Of a DNA stretch of 64,000 bases, positions 1-8,214 are shown in pieces. The stretch lies in the NCBI GenBank assembly GCA_035495435.1, contig DATJFV010000037.1:7592-71591 (forward strand). The letters run 5' to 3'. The notes under the pieces are model-generated. The model did not search any database. It was not told where the DNA came from and saw only the letters and a program-made list of their open reading frames with translations. A program made the position numbers and the translations under genes. This stretch comes from JBDSKH01 sp035495435 (GTDB lineage: Bacteria > Actinomycetota > Actinomycetes > Actinomycetales > Microbacteriaceae). The stretch's first letter is position 1; each line of letters opens with the position of its first letter.

Positions 1-231
1 TTCGCGGTCGAACACGAACAGCGCCGCGGTCGCGTCGGCGTCGGGCCCCTCGGCGAGCAGCGCGCTCACCCGCGCCGACTGCACGTCGTCGGGAAGCCCC
101 GCCTGCGGGTAGCTGTCGCTTGCCGGGCCGGAGAGGAGACCGAAAGCCGCTCCGGAGATGAGGATGGCCACCCCGAGGGTGATCCACGAGGACAGTCGGC
201 TGGACACGAGGGCCTGAAGAACTCTGCGCAC
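1..231 (-). CDS. MMPL/RND-family transporter, N-terminal fragment (cut by window edge)
   Basis: The reverse strand reads VRRVLQALVSSRLSSWITLG onward from a GTG at 229-231 and stays open to base 1. It has a basic cytoplasmic start, a first membrane helix (about residues 16-34), then a hydrophilic extracytoplasmic stretch (SYPQAGLPDDVQSAR). This layout matches actinobacterial MMPL (YdfJ-type) exporters, which export lipids or drugs and are about 700 residues long; only 77 residues are visible. The gene diverges from a MarR regulator across 51 bp that hold a palindromic site, so it is probably the regulated efflux partner. The family call rests on the N-terminus alone. Confidence 0.6.
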   Translation of the reverse strand, partial: MRRVLQALVSSRLSSWITLGVAILISGAAFGLLSGPASDSYPQAGLPDDVQSARVSALLAEGPDADATAALFVFDRE

Positions 232-233
232 GA

Positions 234-251
234 TTTAGTACTGTAACTAAA
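234..251. promoter_or_regulatory. MarR-type operator in divergent promoter
   Basis: TTTAGT-N6-ACTAAA is a perfect 6-bp inverted repeat midway between the divergent MMPL and MarR genes. TTAGT/ACTAA arms are usual for MarR operators. A TAAAAT box (248-253) overlaps it and could be the -10 of the MarR gene; on the other strand TACAGT (complement of 240-245) could be the -10 of the transporter. The MarR protein probably represses both. The binding itself is inference. Confidence 0.55.
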
Positions 252-282
252 ATTGTTTGCGATGCACAATGGAGACGTGGAT

Positions 283-735
283 ATGCCCGCTTCGCCGCCG
301 CGCTACGCCGACCAGCTGCGCGCGATCTCGGCACTCGATGAGCGTTTTCGCGCCCTGCTGGCCCGGTCGCTCGACCTCAACTTCAGCGCCCTGGAGGCCA
401 TGGAGCATCTCATGCGCGAGGGTCCGCTCACCCCGTCAGAGTTGGCGGAGCGTCTCGGGCTCACCCCCGGCGCCATCACCGGCGTCATCAAACGCCTCGA
501 GAGCACCGGCCACGCCCACCGCGAAGCCTCCGACGGAGACGGACGCAGTGTACGGATCGCGCCCGAGCCCGCCTCCATTCGCACCGCCACCGAGCGCCTC
601 ATGCCGCTGATCATCGACATGAGCAGTCGCACCTCCCGCTACGAGGCGCACGAGATGGAGGTCATCCACCGCTTCCTCGACGACGTGACCGCGGCGTATC
701 AGGCCGGCATCGACGGGATGGCGAAGCGCGCCTGA
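283..735 (+). CDS. MarR-family transcriptional regulator
   Basis: A winged-helix MarR protein of about 150 residues. The HTH is clear: LTPSELAERLGLTPGAITG, followed by the recognition helix IKRLESTGHAHR and the wing DGDGRSVRIAPE, with flanking helices for dimerisation. I chose the ATG at 283 because GGAG lies 8 nt upstream; the ATG at 262 sits 8 nt after a TAAAAT box and could be a leaderless start. Divergent from the MMPL transporter, with an operator-like palindrome between them, so it probably represses both genes and is released by a small ligand. Nothing in the sequence reveals the ligand. Confidence 0.85.
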   Translation: MPASPPRYADQLRAISALDERFRALLARSLDLNFSALEAMEHLMREGPLTPSELAERLGLTPGAITGVIKRLESTGHAHREASDGDGRSVRIAPEPASIRTATERLMPLIIDMSSRTSRYEAHEMEVIHRFLDDVTAAYQAGIDGMAKRA

Positions 736-745
736 GCCGATCACC

Positions 746-1423
746 TCAGCCCAGCTGACTGAACGCCTCCGCCTTCGCGGTGGGCCCGGTCACCAGAATG
801 ATGTCGTCCGGGCTGAGCACCGTGTCGGCGGTCGTGTAGGCCCACGGCTGGTCGGGCCGGTGCACGGCGGTGATGGTCACGCCGTGCTTGGTCCTGATGC
901 CGAGCTCGCCGAGGGGCTTACCCGTGAACCGTTCGGCGGGACGCGTCTTCACCAGCGCGAAATCGTCGCCGATCTGCAGGTAGTCCTGCATGGACCCGCG
1001 CACGAGGTGGGCGACCCGCTTGCCCATGTCCTTCTCGGGGTAGACCACGTGCGGCACGCCGAGCTGCTCGAGGATGAGGCCGTGCGCGTCACTGACCGCC
1101 TTCGCCCACAGCTGCTGCACGCCGAGCCTCATCAGCAGGGACGTGGTGAGGATGCTGGACTGGATATCCGACCCGATCGCGACGACGACACGGTCGAACT
1201 CGGGCACCGAGAGCTGCCGCAGCGCGTCCTCGCTGGTGGAGTCGGCCATCACCACGTGGGTCAGCTGGCCGTTGAGGGCCTGGACGATCTGCTCGCTGCT
1301 GTCGACCCCGAGCACCTCGGTCCCGCTGTCCATGAGTTCCAGCGCGAGGGCGCGCCCGAACCGTCCGAGCCCGATGACCGCGACCGAGTCTGCAGCCCCC
1401 ATTCGAGCGCTCTTGCTAGCCAA
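746..1423 (-). CDS. ktrA: Potassium uptake regulatory subunit KtrA/TrkA-type (RCK protein)
   Basis: A 225-residue cytoplasmic gating subunit of a KtrAB-type K+ channel. An RCK_N Rossmann domain carries the nucleotide-binding GLGRFG motif at residues 18-23, followed by the acidic end of the second strand (GVDSSEQ). A C-terminal RCK_C domain occupies about residues 145-225. It binds ATP/ADP or NAD and controls the membrane subunit encoded immediately upstream, which it overlaps by 8 bp, so the two are translated together. Length and domains are normal for KtrA/KtrC. Confidence 0.92.
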   Translation of the reverse strand: MASKSARMGAADSVAVIGLGRFGRALALELMDSGTEVLGVDSSEQIVQALNGQLTHVVMADSTSEDALRQLSVPEFDRVVVAIGSDIQSSILTTSLLMRLGVQQLWAKAVSDAHGLILEQLGVPHVVYPEKDMGKRVAHLVRGSMQDYLQIGDDFALVKTRPAERFTGKPLGELGIRTKHGVTITAVHRPDQPWAYTTADTVLSPDDIILVTGPTAKAEAFSQLG

Positions 1424-2783
1424 TGATCGGCCTCTCTTTCGGCAGTTGGTACAGAACGCTACGCTCCCGCAGCGCCAGGGCGGTGGCGAAGGTGATCGGG
1501 CCGAGCCGCCCGACGAACATCAGCAGAACCAGCACCAGCTGCGCGGGGATCGGCAGCGCGGCGGTGATCCCGGTCGAGAGCCCGACCGTCGAGAACGCGG
1601 AGATCGTCTCGAACAGCACCCGGTCGAGGTCGAATCCGGAGATCAGCATGATCGAGATGGTGCCCACGATGATCACGCCCACCGCCACCAGGACCACGGC
1701 GATCGCCTGACGATGCACCGCGCGCGACAGGCGCTTGCCGGTGACGTTGACCACGCCATCCCCCCGCACCTCGGCGAGCAGGATGAACAGCAGCACCCCG
1801 AAGGTGGTGACCTTGATGCCGCCCGCCGTTCCTGCCGGGCCTCCCCCGATGAACATCAGCACGTCCATGCCCAGCAGCGTCGCCCCGTTCAATGACCCGA
1901 TGTCGACGCTGTTGAAGCCCGAGGTGCGCGTCTGCACCGACTGGAAGAACCCCGCGAGGACGCGTGCTCCGGGATCGAGCGCACCGAGGGTGGCGGGGTT
2001 GTTCCACTCGATGGCGGTGATGTAGACCGTGCCGGCGACCAGCAGGATCGCCGTGAACGCGAGCACCAGGCGGGTATTCATGTTCCACAGCCGGGGACGA
2101 CGGCCATGCTTCAACAACTGCAGCAGCACCGGGAATCCGAGGCCGCCGAGGATCACCGAGACGCAGATGACCAGCGACACGACGGGGTCGGAGGCGAACC
2201 CGACGATGCTGTCGCTGAACAACGAGAAGCCGGCGTTGTTGAACGAGGACACCCCGTGGAACACGCCGAGCCAGATCGCCTCGAGCGGCGAGAAGCCGTA
2301 CGCCGTGGCGAACCGCACCGCCAGGATCGCCGCCACCGCCACCTCGATGATCACCGAGATACGCACGACACTGATCACCAGAGAGCGGATGTCGTCCAGG
2401 CCCAGGCTGTGCGCTTCGGCGGCCGTGGTGAGCCGGGCACGGAAGGACAGGCGACGCACCACGATCAGGCCCACGAACGAGGCGAAGGTCATGACCCCCA
2501 GCCCGCCGACCTGGATCAACGCGAGAATCACGGCTTGGCCGAAACCGCTCCAGTACGTCGGGGTGTCGACGATGATGTGGCCCGTCACGAACAAGGCGGA
2601 GGCCGAGGTGAACAGCGCCTCCATGAACGTCGCGCCGCCGGGACCGGCCTTCGCGATCGGCAGGCTGAGCAGTCCCGTGCCCAAGAGCACGACCGCGGCG
2701 AAGCCGCCGAAGATGATCTGCGCGGGGTGGAGGCGGGGGCCCCGACGGGGACGACGCGCTGCCCCGATCTCTCGGGCATTCAT
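1416..2783 (-). CDS. ktrB: Potassium channel subunit KtrB/TrkH-type
   Basis: A 455-residue membrane protein with the repeated M1-P-M2 layout of the Trk/Ktr/HKT superfamily. Visible pieces are the cytoplasmic basic start, HPAQIIFGGFAAVVLLGTGL as the first helix, pore-loop stretches such as NNAGFSLF and GGGPAGTAGGIKVTTFG, and the last repeat FSTVGLSTGITAALP. Size matches KtrB (about 450) rather than the longer TrkH. The ATG at 2781-2783 is followed by a basic cytoplasmic segment. It is the first gene of the ktrB-ktrA operon and takes up K+, probably coupled to Na+. Confidence 0.92.
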   Translation of the reverse strand: MNAREIGAARRPRRGPRLHPAQIIFGGFAAVVLLGTGLLSLPIAKAGPGGATFMEALFTSASALFVTGHIIVDTPTYWSGFGQAVILALIQVGGLGVMTFASFVGLIVVRRLSFRARLTTAAEAHSLGLDDIRSLVISVVRISVIIEVAVAAILAVRFATAYGFSPLEAIWLGVFHGVSSFNNAGFSLFSDSIVGFASDPVVSLVICVSVILGGLGFPVLLQLLKHGRRPRLWNMNTRLVLAFTAILLVAGTVYITAIEWNNPATLGALDPGARVLAGFFQSVQTRTSGFNSVDIGSLNGATLLGMDVLMFIGGGPAGTAGGIKVTTFGVLLFILLAEVRGDGVVNVTGKRLSRAVHRQAIAVVLVAVGVIIVGTISIMLISGFDLDRVLFETISAFSTVGLSTGITAALPIPAQLVLVLLMFVGRLGPITFATALALRERSVLYQLPKERPIIG

Positions 2784-2824
2784 CGCACCTAACGTAGTCG
2801 CTCCCGATCACGACCCTCGCGGCG

Positions 2825-3742
2825 TTACCCCCGTCGGTGCAGGCCGTGCCGACGCCGAAGCCGGCCGCTCAGAACGAGCCCGCCGCCCAGAGTCACCAGC
2901 AACGCGGCGAGCGCCGCCGTGAACAGGTTCATGCTCGAGTCGCCACCGGTCGCCGCGAGCTGGGCGGCACCGCCGCCACCCCCTGCGGCTGGAGTCGGCG
3001 GCCCGGCCGGCGCCGCAGCTGTGGCGATCGTCGTCGTGTAACTGCGGTACCCCGCCACGAACGGGGCGGCACCCGACTCCGCAAAGCAGTTGAGGTAGAG
3101 CGAGACCACGTCGCCGACCGTCAGGCCGTACGAGGCCGGGGTGCCCAGACCCGAACCGGTGCCGGACGGCACCGGAAGGCCGGAGACGACATCGAGTTGC
3201 ACGTCGCTGGGGTCGTACAGGGTGACCGAGGCGGAGGTGAAGGTCGAGGTCGCCGCAGCCGTGCCGCAATCGAAGGTCGGGGCGAACGCGACATCGAGCG
3301 GCTGGCTCGAGGCGCCGCCGATCGTCGCCCCCAGGTCGGGGTAGAGCGCGTCCTCGAACGTGGCACCGAGTGAAGTCGCTCCCTGCAGACAGTCGAGCGT
3401 GACCGCCAGCCCCAGGCCCGGTGCCGCCCCGGTGAAGTACGGCCCGAGCCCGGCGAACGCGCCGGAGCCGTCGAGGGTGACCGGCACCACCGACGGCCCG
3501 GTGCCGATGTCCCAGCGCAGCTGCGCCGAGTCGCTCCCGATGGGGCACTCACCCGAGAAGGTCAGCCCGCCGAGGTCCTCGGCGGCCGGGTTGCCGGATG
3601 CGATGGTCAGTTGAGGAGGGTCGCTGAACGCCAGCGCGGGAGCGGCGACCGACACCGTGGCGACCACGATCGCCAGCCCGGCGACGGAGGCTGCGGCACG
3701 CCCTGCCCGGGCAGAACGGACACGGGCTGGCACTCGACGCAT
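2825..3742 (-). CDS. Secreted surface protein with C-terminal LAATG sorting signal
   Basis: A 305-residue exported protein of unknown function. It has a Sec signal peptide (basic start, hydrophobic core to about residue 38, ALA before FSD), then beta-rich repeats with paired cysteines (GECPIG, LDCLQG, FDCGTA, LNCFAE). A proline/glycine-rich spacer leads to LAATG at residues 262-266, a hydrophobic helix and an arginine-rich tail. LAXTG is the motif used by class E sortases of high-GC actinobacteria, so the protein is probably attached to peptidoglycan. No sortase gene is in the window. AAGGAGGAG before the ATG supports the start. Confidence 0.75.
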   Translation of the reverse strand: MRRVPARVRSARAGRAAASVAGLAIVVATVSVAAPALAFSDPPQLTIASGNPAAEDLGGLTFSGECPIGSDSAQLRWDIGTGPSVVPVTLDGSGAFAGLGPYFTGAAPGLGLAVTLDCLQGATSLGATFEDALYPDLGATIGGASSQPLDVAFAPTFDCGTAAATSTFTSASVTLYDPSDVQLDVVSGLPVPSGTGSGLGTPASYGLTVGDVVSLYLNCFAESGAAPFVAGYRSYTTTIATAAAPAGPPTPAAGGGGGAAQLAATGGDSSMNLFTAALAALLVTLGGGLVLSGRLRRRHGLHRRG

Positions 3743-3825
3743 GACTCCTCCTTCGAACGGCGCGGTGCCGCACGTCGGAGCCTAGAAAGGCGGCCACCCG
3801 CGTCGGTATGGCGGGTGCGTCGTAT

Positions 3826-4224
3826 TCACTCGAACTGCTCCCAGTCGGGGCACCCGTTGGTTTCGAACGTCACGGCCTCGGGAATATCGGTGAGGAACAC
3901 GTACGACCCCTGATCGTGGAACGTGACACCGCCGTCGGCATCGAGGATCGCCCAGGTGCAGCCCTCCGGCTGGTCCGCCGGCTCACCCTGCAGCTGGAAC
4001 CCGCCGAGCGGAATCTCGTCGCCGATCACATAGGTGCCGGTGCCGGAGACGACGACGCCGGTGCCCCCGGTGGTCCCACTCCCGTCCGAGCCACCCGAGT
4101 CACCCGAATCGCTGCCCCCCGACCCGCTGCTCGCAGCTCCCGGGGCGCACCCGGCGAGGCTCGCAGCGAGCAGGGCGACGCATGCGGAGCGCAGCACGCG
4201 GTGACGAACGAGTGAGGATGACAT
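3826..4224 (-). CDS. Small lipoprotein of unknown function
   Basis: The protein has a signal peptide ending in the lipobox LAGC, then a long Gly/Ser/Asp linker and a compact beta domain (GTYVIGDEIPLGGFQLQG, then CTWAILDADGG and ending NGCPDWEQFE). Cysteine at the end of LAGC should be lipidated and hold it on the outer face of the membrane. The ATG at 4222-4224 is chosen because AAGGAG precedes it by 4 nt; an in-frame GTG at 4252-4254 lacks such a site. The domain pattern resembles small actinobacterial lipoproteins with 'GTYxVGxDIxPG' repeats. It lies beside the LAATG surface protein; function unknown. Confidence 0.7.
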   Translation of the reverse strand: MSSSLVRHRVLRSACVALLAASLAGCAPGAASSGSGGSDSGDSGGSDGSGTTGGTGVVVSGTGTYVIGDEIPLGGFQLQGEPADQPEGCTWAILDADGGVTFHDQGSYVFLTDIPEAVTFETNGCPDWEQFE

Positions 4225-4346
4225 GGGGCTCCTTCGGTCAGGGATTCTCCGCACGTTAGCCGCGACCGCGTCGGCGCCCCATGGCGGTTCCGGCTTATTC
4301 GACAGCCGCGGAACCCCGTCCGCCGTGGGATCGTGCCACGGGTCGC

Positions 4347-4352
4347 TAGCCT
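4347..4352 (+). promoter_or_regulatory. Leaderless -10 box (TAGCCT) of the LuxR-type regulator
   Basis: TAGCCT ends 6 nt before the ATG at 4359, the spacing expected if transcription begins at the start codon. No Shine-Dalgarno sequence is present, which agrees with a leaderless mRNA. The same geometry is seen upstream of several other genes in this window. Confidence 0.45.
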
Positions 4353-4358
4353 GACGAC

Positions 4359-5984
4359 ATGAGCCGCGCGCTTCGCGCCGACGGGGTCCTCCGCGCCCTG
4401 ATGAGCGGCGACCCGGAACGCCTTCGGGCAGACACCGGCGCCGGCGCGTTCGGGCGCGGCCTGGCGTCTCTGCAGGGCATCTGGCTCGGCGATGAGCAGG
4501 CGACCCTCGACGCCGCCGAAGCTCTCGCCACGGCGCACGACCCGACCGCGCTCACCCTCGCCCGCGCGGTCGCCGGGCTCGCGATCGCCCAGTTCCCGAG
4601 TGCGATCGCCGATCCGCGGCTGGCCGATCCGCGCACCGGGGGCGACGTGCTGGTGGCGGCCCGCGACGATCCGCAGCCGGTCGACCAGGAATTCGCCCCC
4701 GTCCTCGGCATCCTGGTCGTCGAGGCCGCCTTGGCCTGTGCGCGGATCGACCTCGCGAGCGCTCTGCTTGCCGACCTCGACCCACCCGACACGATCTTCG
4801 GCTGTCGGGATCACCCCTTCGTCACCTTCTCGCGCATCGTGCGGGCCCGGGTCTTGACGTTCGCGGGCGAGATCGCTGCTGCCGGTGAGGTGGTGGATGC
4901 GGCCGTGGCGGATGCCGGGACGCCTCTGGAGTTGGTGCTCGCCCGTGCGGTGGCGGCCCTGGTGCGCGGCAACGCCGATGACCGACGCGAGACGCGCGCG
5001 ATCGTCGAGCTGGTCGAGGATCACGGGGTGGCTCCCGTCGACATGGTGACCCGTGGCTGCTTCGTCCTCGCCGCCTACGGCGCCGTCGCGCTCGGCGATC
5101 TGCCGCGCGCCGTGCGCCTGCTGCTCAGCGCCGGCGGCGGGCCCGAACTGGACGGACTGCGGGTCATCGACCGCGCCCTGGGCCTGGAACTGCTGGTCGC
5201 GGCGGCTGCGGACGCCGGGGATGCCGATGCGGCGGCGGCCTGGCTCAGCCGGGCACTGCCTCTGGAGGAGCACCCGATCGCCATATCGACGGTCGCGCGC
5301 ATGCGGGCACGGGTCGCCCTGCTCGGCGAGAACGCGGAGACGGCCATCGGGTTCGCGGAGGCTGCTCGCCGGCGAGCGGAGCAGGACGGGCGTGCGATCG
5401 AGTCGGCGGAGGCTGACATCATCCTCGCCCGGGCGCGGATCATGGCCACCGGAGGCGGATCGGCGGCACGAGATCTCGCGGACGGGGCCGTGCTGGCCCG
5501 GGCGAGCGGCCACAAGGCATACCTGCGCTCCGCCGCCAAGGAGCTGCGCACGGTCGGGCGCCGACTGCCCCCCGATCCGGCCCGCGGATGGCAGGGCCTG
5601 TCGGCACGGGAGCGCGAGGTCGCGGTGCTGCTGGCCGAGGGGCTGACGAACGTGGAGATCGCGAAGGCGCTCTTCCTGTCGAGTCACACCGTGCGCATGC
5701 ACACGTCACGCATCCTGCACGCGTTCGGCGTGCCGACACGCGCCGGCGTCGCGATCGCGCTGGCCTCGCCCGATCCCCCCGGCGCCACTCCGCTGACGGC
5801 GCGTCAGAACGAGATCGTGGCGCTGGTCGTGGGAGGCGCGGGCAACCGCGAGATCGCCGACTCGCTCGGAATCAGCGTGAGCACCGTCGAGAAGCACGTC
5901 GCCGAGATCATGCGCCGGTGGGGCGTGCGGTCGCGGGCCGGTATCGTGCGCGTCGCGGGCGTCGGCGAGCGCGACGCGGGGTGA
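4359..5984 (+). CDS. Transcriptional regulator with two tandem LuxR-type HTH domains
   Basis: A 541-residue protein. Residues 1 to about 400 are alpha-helical, Ala/Arg-rich and TPR-like, as in the C-terminal half of MalT/LAL regulators, but there is no Walker A site, so this is not an ATP-dependent LAL protein. Two complete LuxR HTH units follow: about 413-470 (LSAREREVAVLLAEGLTNVE then SSHTVRMHTSRIL) and about 478-535 (LTARQNEIVALVVGGAGNRE then SVSTVEKHVAEIM). Both keep the residues of a working NarL-type HTH, so the protein may bind paired sites. No cognate kinase is adjacent; targets are unknown. Confidence 0.8.
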   Translation: MSRALRADGVLRALMSGDPERLRADTGAGAFGRGLASLQGIWLGDEQATLDAAEALATAHDPTALTLARAVAGLAIAQFPSAIADPRLADPRTGGDVLVAARDDPQPVDQEFAPVLGILVVEAALACARIDLASALLADLDPPDTIFGCRDHPFVTFSRIVRARVLTFAGEIAAAGEVVDAAVADAGTPLELVLARAVAALVRGNADDRRETRAIVELVEDHGVAPVDMVTRGCFVLAAYGAVALGDLPRAVRLLLSAGGGPELDGLRVIDRALGLELLVAAAADAGDADAAAAWLSRALPLEEHPIAISTVARMRARVALLGENAETAIGFAEAARRRAEQDGRAIESAEADIILARARIMATGGGSAARDLADGAVLARASGHKAYLRSAAKELRTVGRRLPPDPARGWQGLSAREREVAVLLAEGLTNVEIAKALFLSSHTVRMHTSRILHAFGVPTRAGVAIALASPDPPGATPLTARQNEIVALVVGGAGNREIADSLGISVSTVEKHVAEIMRRWGVRSRAGIVRVAGVGERDAG

Positions 5985-6033
5985 CACGCCCGCCGCGCAC
6001 GATGCGGCGCCCCGACAGGGCGAGAATTGCACC

Positions 6034-8214
6034 ATGCCCGCCGCAGCATCCGCCACCCGCTACGACGAGCTCGTGCGTGCGGTCGCCGCGGGTGAGCTGA
6101 GCGCCGATGACGCCGCCGAGCGCCTCATCGGCGAACTGAACGACGACGAACTGCTGCGCCTGCTCGACGGCGACTCGCCGCGGCGCCGGCTGCTGCTCAT
6201 CCCGTTCCTGCTCGGCCGCCGGCCGTTCGTGGCGGGTGCGGTGCCTCGCCTGGGCATCCCCGGCATCCGGTTCAGCGACGGCGCACGCGGCGTGGTGATC
6301 GGGCGCTCCACCGCCTTCCCGGTGTCGATGGCGCGGGCCGCCACCTGGGATCCGGACCTCGAGCAGCGCGTCGGCCACGCCATCGGGCTGGAGACCCGTG
6401 CCCGCGACGCCAACTACTCGGCCTCGGTGTGCGTGAACCTGCTGCACCATCCGGCCTGGGGTCGCGCCCAGGAATGCTACGGCGAGGACTCGGTGCTCAC
6501 CGGGCGGATGGGCGCCGCGATGACCCGCGGCCTGCGCGCCAACGTGATGGCGTGCGTCAAACATTTCGCGCTGAACTCGATGGAGAACCGGCGGTTCGAG
6601 GTCGACGTGCTCGTCGACGACCACGCACTGCACGAGGTGTATCTGCCGCACTTCAAAGCGACGGTGGATGCCGGGGTCGACTCGGTGATGAGCGCCTACA
6701 ACCGGGTGCGCGGTCGCTACATGGACCTCAACCACGAGCTGCTCACCGAGGTGCTGCGCGACGAGTGGGGGTTCGCCGGGTTCGTGACCAGCGACTGGGT
6801 CTTCGGCACCCACGACGGTGTGGCCAGCCTCGAGGCGGGCATGGATGTGGAGATGCCGCTGCGGCTGCTGCGTGCCCGTCAGCTGCCGTGGGCGGTGCGC
6901 ACCGGCGACCTGCCGCGCGACACGATCCTGCGGTCGGCGCGGCGCATCCTGCGCAGCACCGTCGCGCACGCCGCGATCCGCGACCCGCACACCCCCGACG
7001 CCACCGACGTCGCGTCCCCCGCGCATCGCGCACTCGCCCGCGAGGTCGCCGCCGAGTCGGTCGTGCTGCTGAAGAACGAGCCCGTGCGGGGTGCCCCCCT
7101 GCTGCCGCTCGACCCCGGCATCCGCCGCGTCGCGGTCGTCGGCCGGCTCGCCCACAGCGACAACCTCGGCGACCACGGCTCGTCGCGGGTGCGGCCGCCG
7201 TCGACGAGCTCACCGCTCGACGGACTGCGCGAGGCGCTGCCCCAGGCAGAGATCATCACTCCTCGCGGCAGGAGCGCCCGCGCAGCCGCCACGGCGGCCG
7301 AGGGGGCGGATGCCGCGGTCGTCGTCGTCGGGCTCGACGAGCATGACGAGGGCGAGTCGGTGATCACCGAAGACATCGAGGTCGCGGTGCTCGGGCGCAT
7401 CTTCCGCTCCGGGCCGCTGCGCGCGCCGCTCGTCGCGTTCGCGCGGTTCGCGTCGCGCTTCGTGCGGGGCGGCGACCGCCGCACGCTCGAGCTGCGCCGC
7501 GGCGACATCGAGCTGATCCGCGCCGTGACGGCCGCCAACCCGCGCACCGTGGTGGTGCTGGTGGGTGGCAGCGCGATCCTGACGGAGCCGTGGGACGCCG
7601 ACGTGCCGGCGCTGCTCATGGCCTGGTACGGCGGAATGGAGGGCGGCCGGGCCCTCGCCGACGTGCTGACCGGCGCCGCCGACCCGGGTGGCCGGCTGCC
7701 GTTCGTCATCCCGACCACCGCCGACCATCTGCCGCGTTTCGACCACACCGCGACGACCGTCGTCTACGACGACCGATGGGGTCAGCGGGGTCTCGACGCC
7801 GACGGCAACGTGGCGGCGTACCCGTTCGGCCACGGCCTCAACTACACCGTGTTCGAGCACCGGCTGGTGCAGCACCGCGTCGGCGACATCGACGGAACCG
7901 CCTCCGTGCAGGTCACCAACACCGGCGACCGCGCCGGCTCGACGGTGGTGCAGGTCTACGCCGCCGACGCCGCGGGCGCACGGCCGGTCGCGCGGCTGCT
8001 CGGCTTCCGGAAGGTGCGGCTGGAGCCGGGTGCGGATGCGGTGGTCACCGTCGACCTCGACCTCACGCCACTGCGGCAGCGCGACCCCGGCACCCGGGAA
8101 TGGTCGGAGCGGCCCGGGGAGTGGGTGCTGGTGGCGACGCAGCGTCACCCGGACGACTGGTCCGGGGCCGTGCCGCTGCGTCAGGCCGGCGAGGCGTCGA
8201 GCCCGACGGCCTGA
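6034..8214 (+). CDS. Glycoside hydrolase family 3 beta-glycosidase
   Basis: A 726-residue three-domain GH3 enzyme. The N-terminal barrel contains KHF (in CVKHFALNS), AYNRVRG, and the nucleophile motif FVTSDW with Asp254. The second domain begins around VVLLKNE and holds the acid/base region (DEHDEGESV). A fibronectin-III-like domain ends the protein (VQVTNTGDRAGSTVVQVYA and LLGFRKV). No signal peptide is seen, so it should act in the cytoplasm on imported oligosaccharides or glycosides. The residues 'VITEDIE' and the stretch around 430-470 differ from typical BglX, so substrate is uncertain. The 3' end overlaps the convergent glycosyltransferase gene by 34 bp. Confidence 0.88.
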   Translation: MPAAASATRYDELVRAVAAGELSADDAAERLIGELNDDELLRLLDGDSPRRRLLLIPFLLGRRPFVAGAVPRLGIPGIRFSDGARGVVIGRSTAFPVSMARAATWDPDLEQRVGHAIGLETRARDANYSASVCVNLLHHPAWGRAQECYGEDSVLTGRMGAAMTRGLRANVMACVKHFALNSMENRRFEVDVLVDDHALHEVYLPHFKATVDAGVDSVMSAYNRVRGRYMDLNHELLTEVLRDEWGFAGFVTSDWVFGTHDGVASLEAGMDVEMPLRLLRARQLPWAVRTGDLPRDTILRSARRILRSTVAHAAIRDPHTPDATDVASPAHRALAREVAAESVVLLKNEPVRGAPLLPLDPGIRRVAVVGRLAHSDNLGDHGSSRVRPPSTSSPLDGLREALPQAEIITPRGRSARAAATAAEGADAAVVVVGLDEHDEGESVITEDIEVAVLGRIFRSGPLRAPLVAFARFASRFVRGGDRRTLELRRGDIELIRAVTAANPRTVVVLVGGSAILTEPWDADVPALLMAWYGGMEGGRALADVLTGAADPGGRLPFVIPTTADHLPRFDHTATTVVYDDRWGQRGLDADGNVAAYPFGHGLNYTVFEHRLVQHRVGDIDGTASVQVTNTGDRAGSTVVQVYAADAAGARPVARLLGFRKVRLEPGADAVVTVDLDLTPLRQRDPGTREWSERPGEWVLVATQRHPDDWSGAVPLRQAGEASSPTA

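Noticed and set aside
4026..5702. Long open frame on the minus strand opposite the LuxR-type gene (558 codons)
   Set aside because: It has arginine-, glycine- and alanine-rich, low-complexity content and no recognisable domain, and it lies opposite a well-supported gene. Long antisense frames are expected at this GC content.
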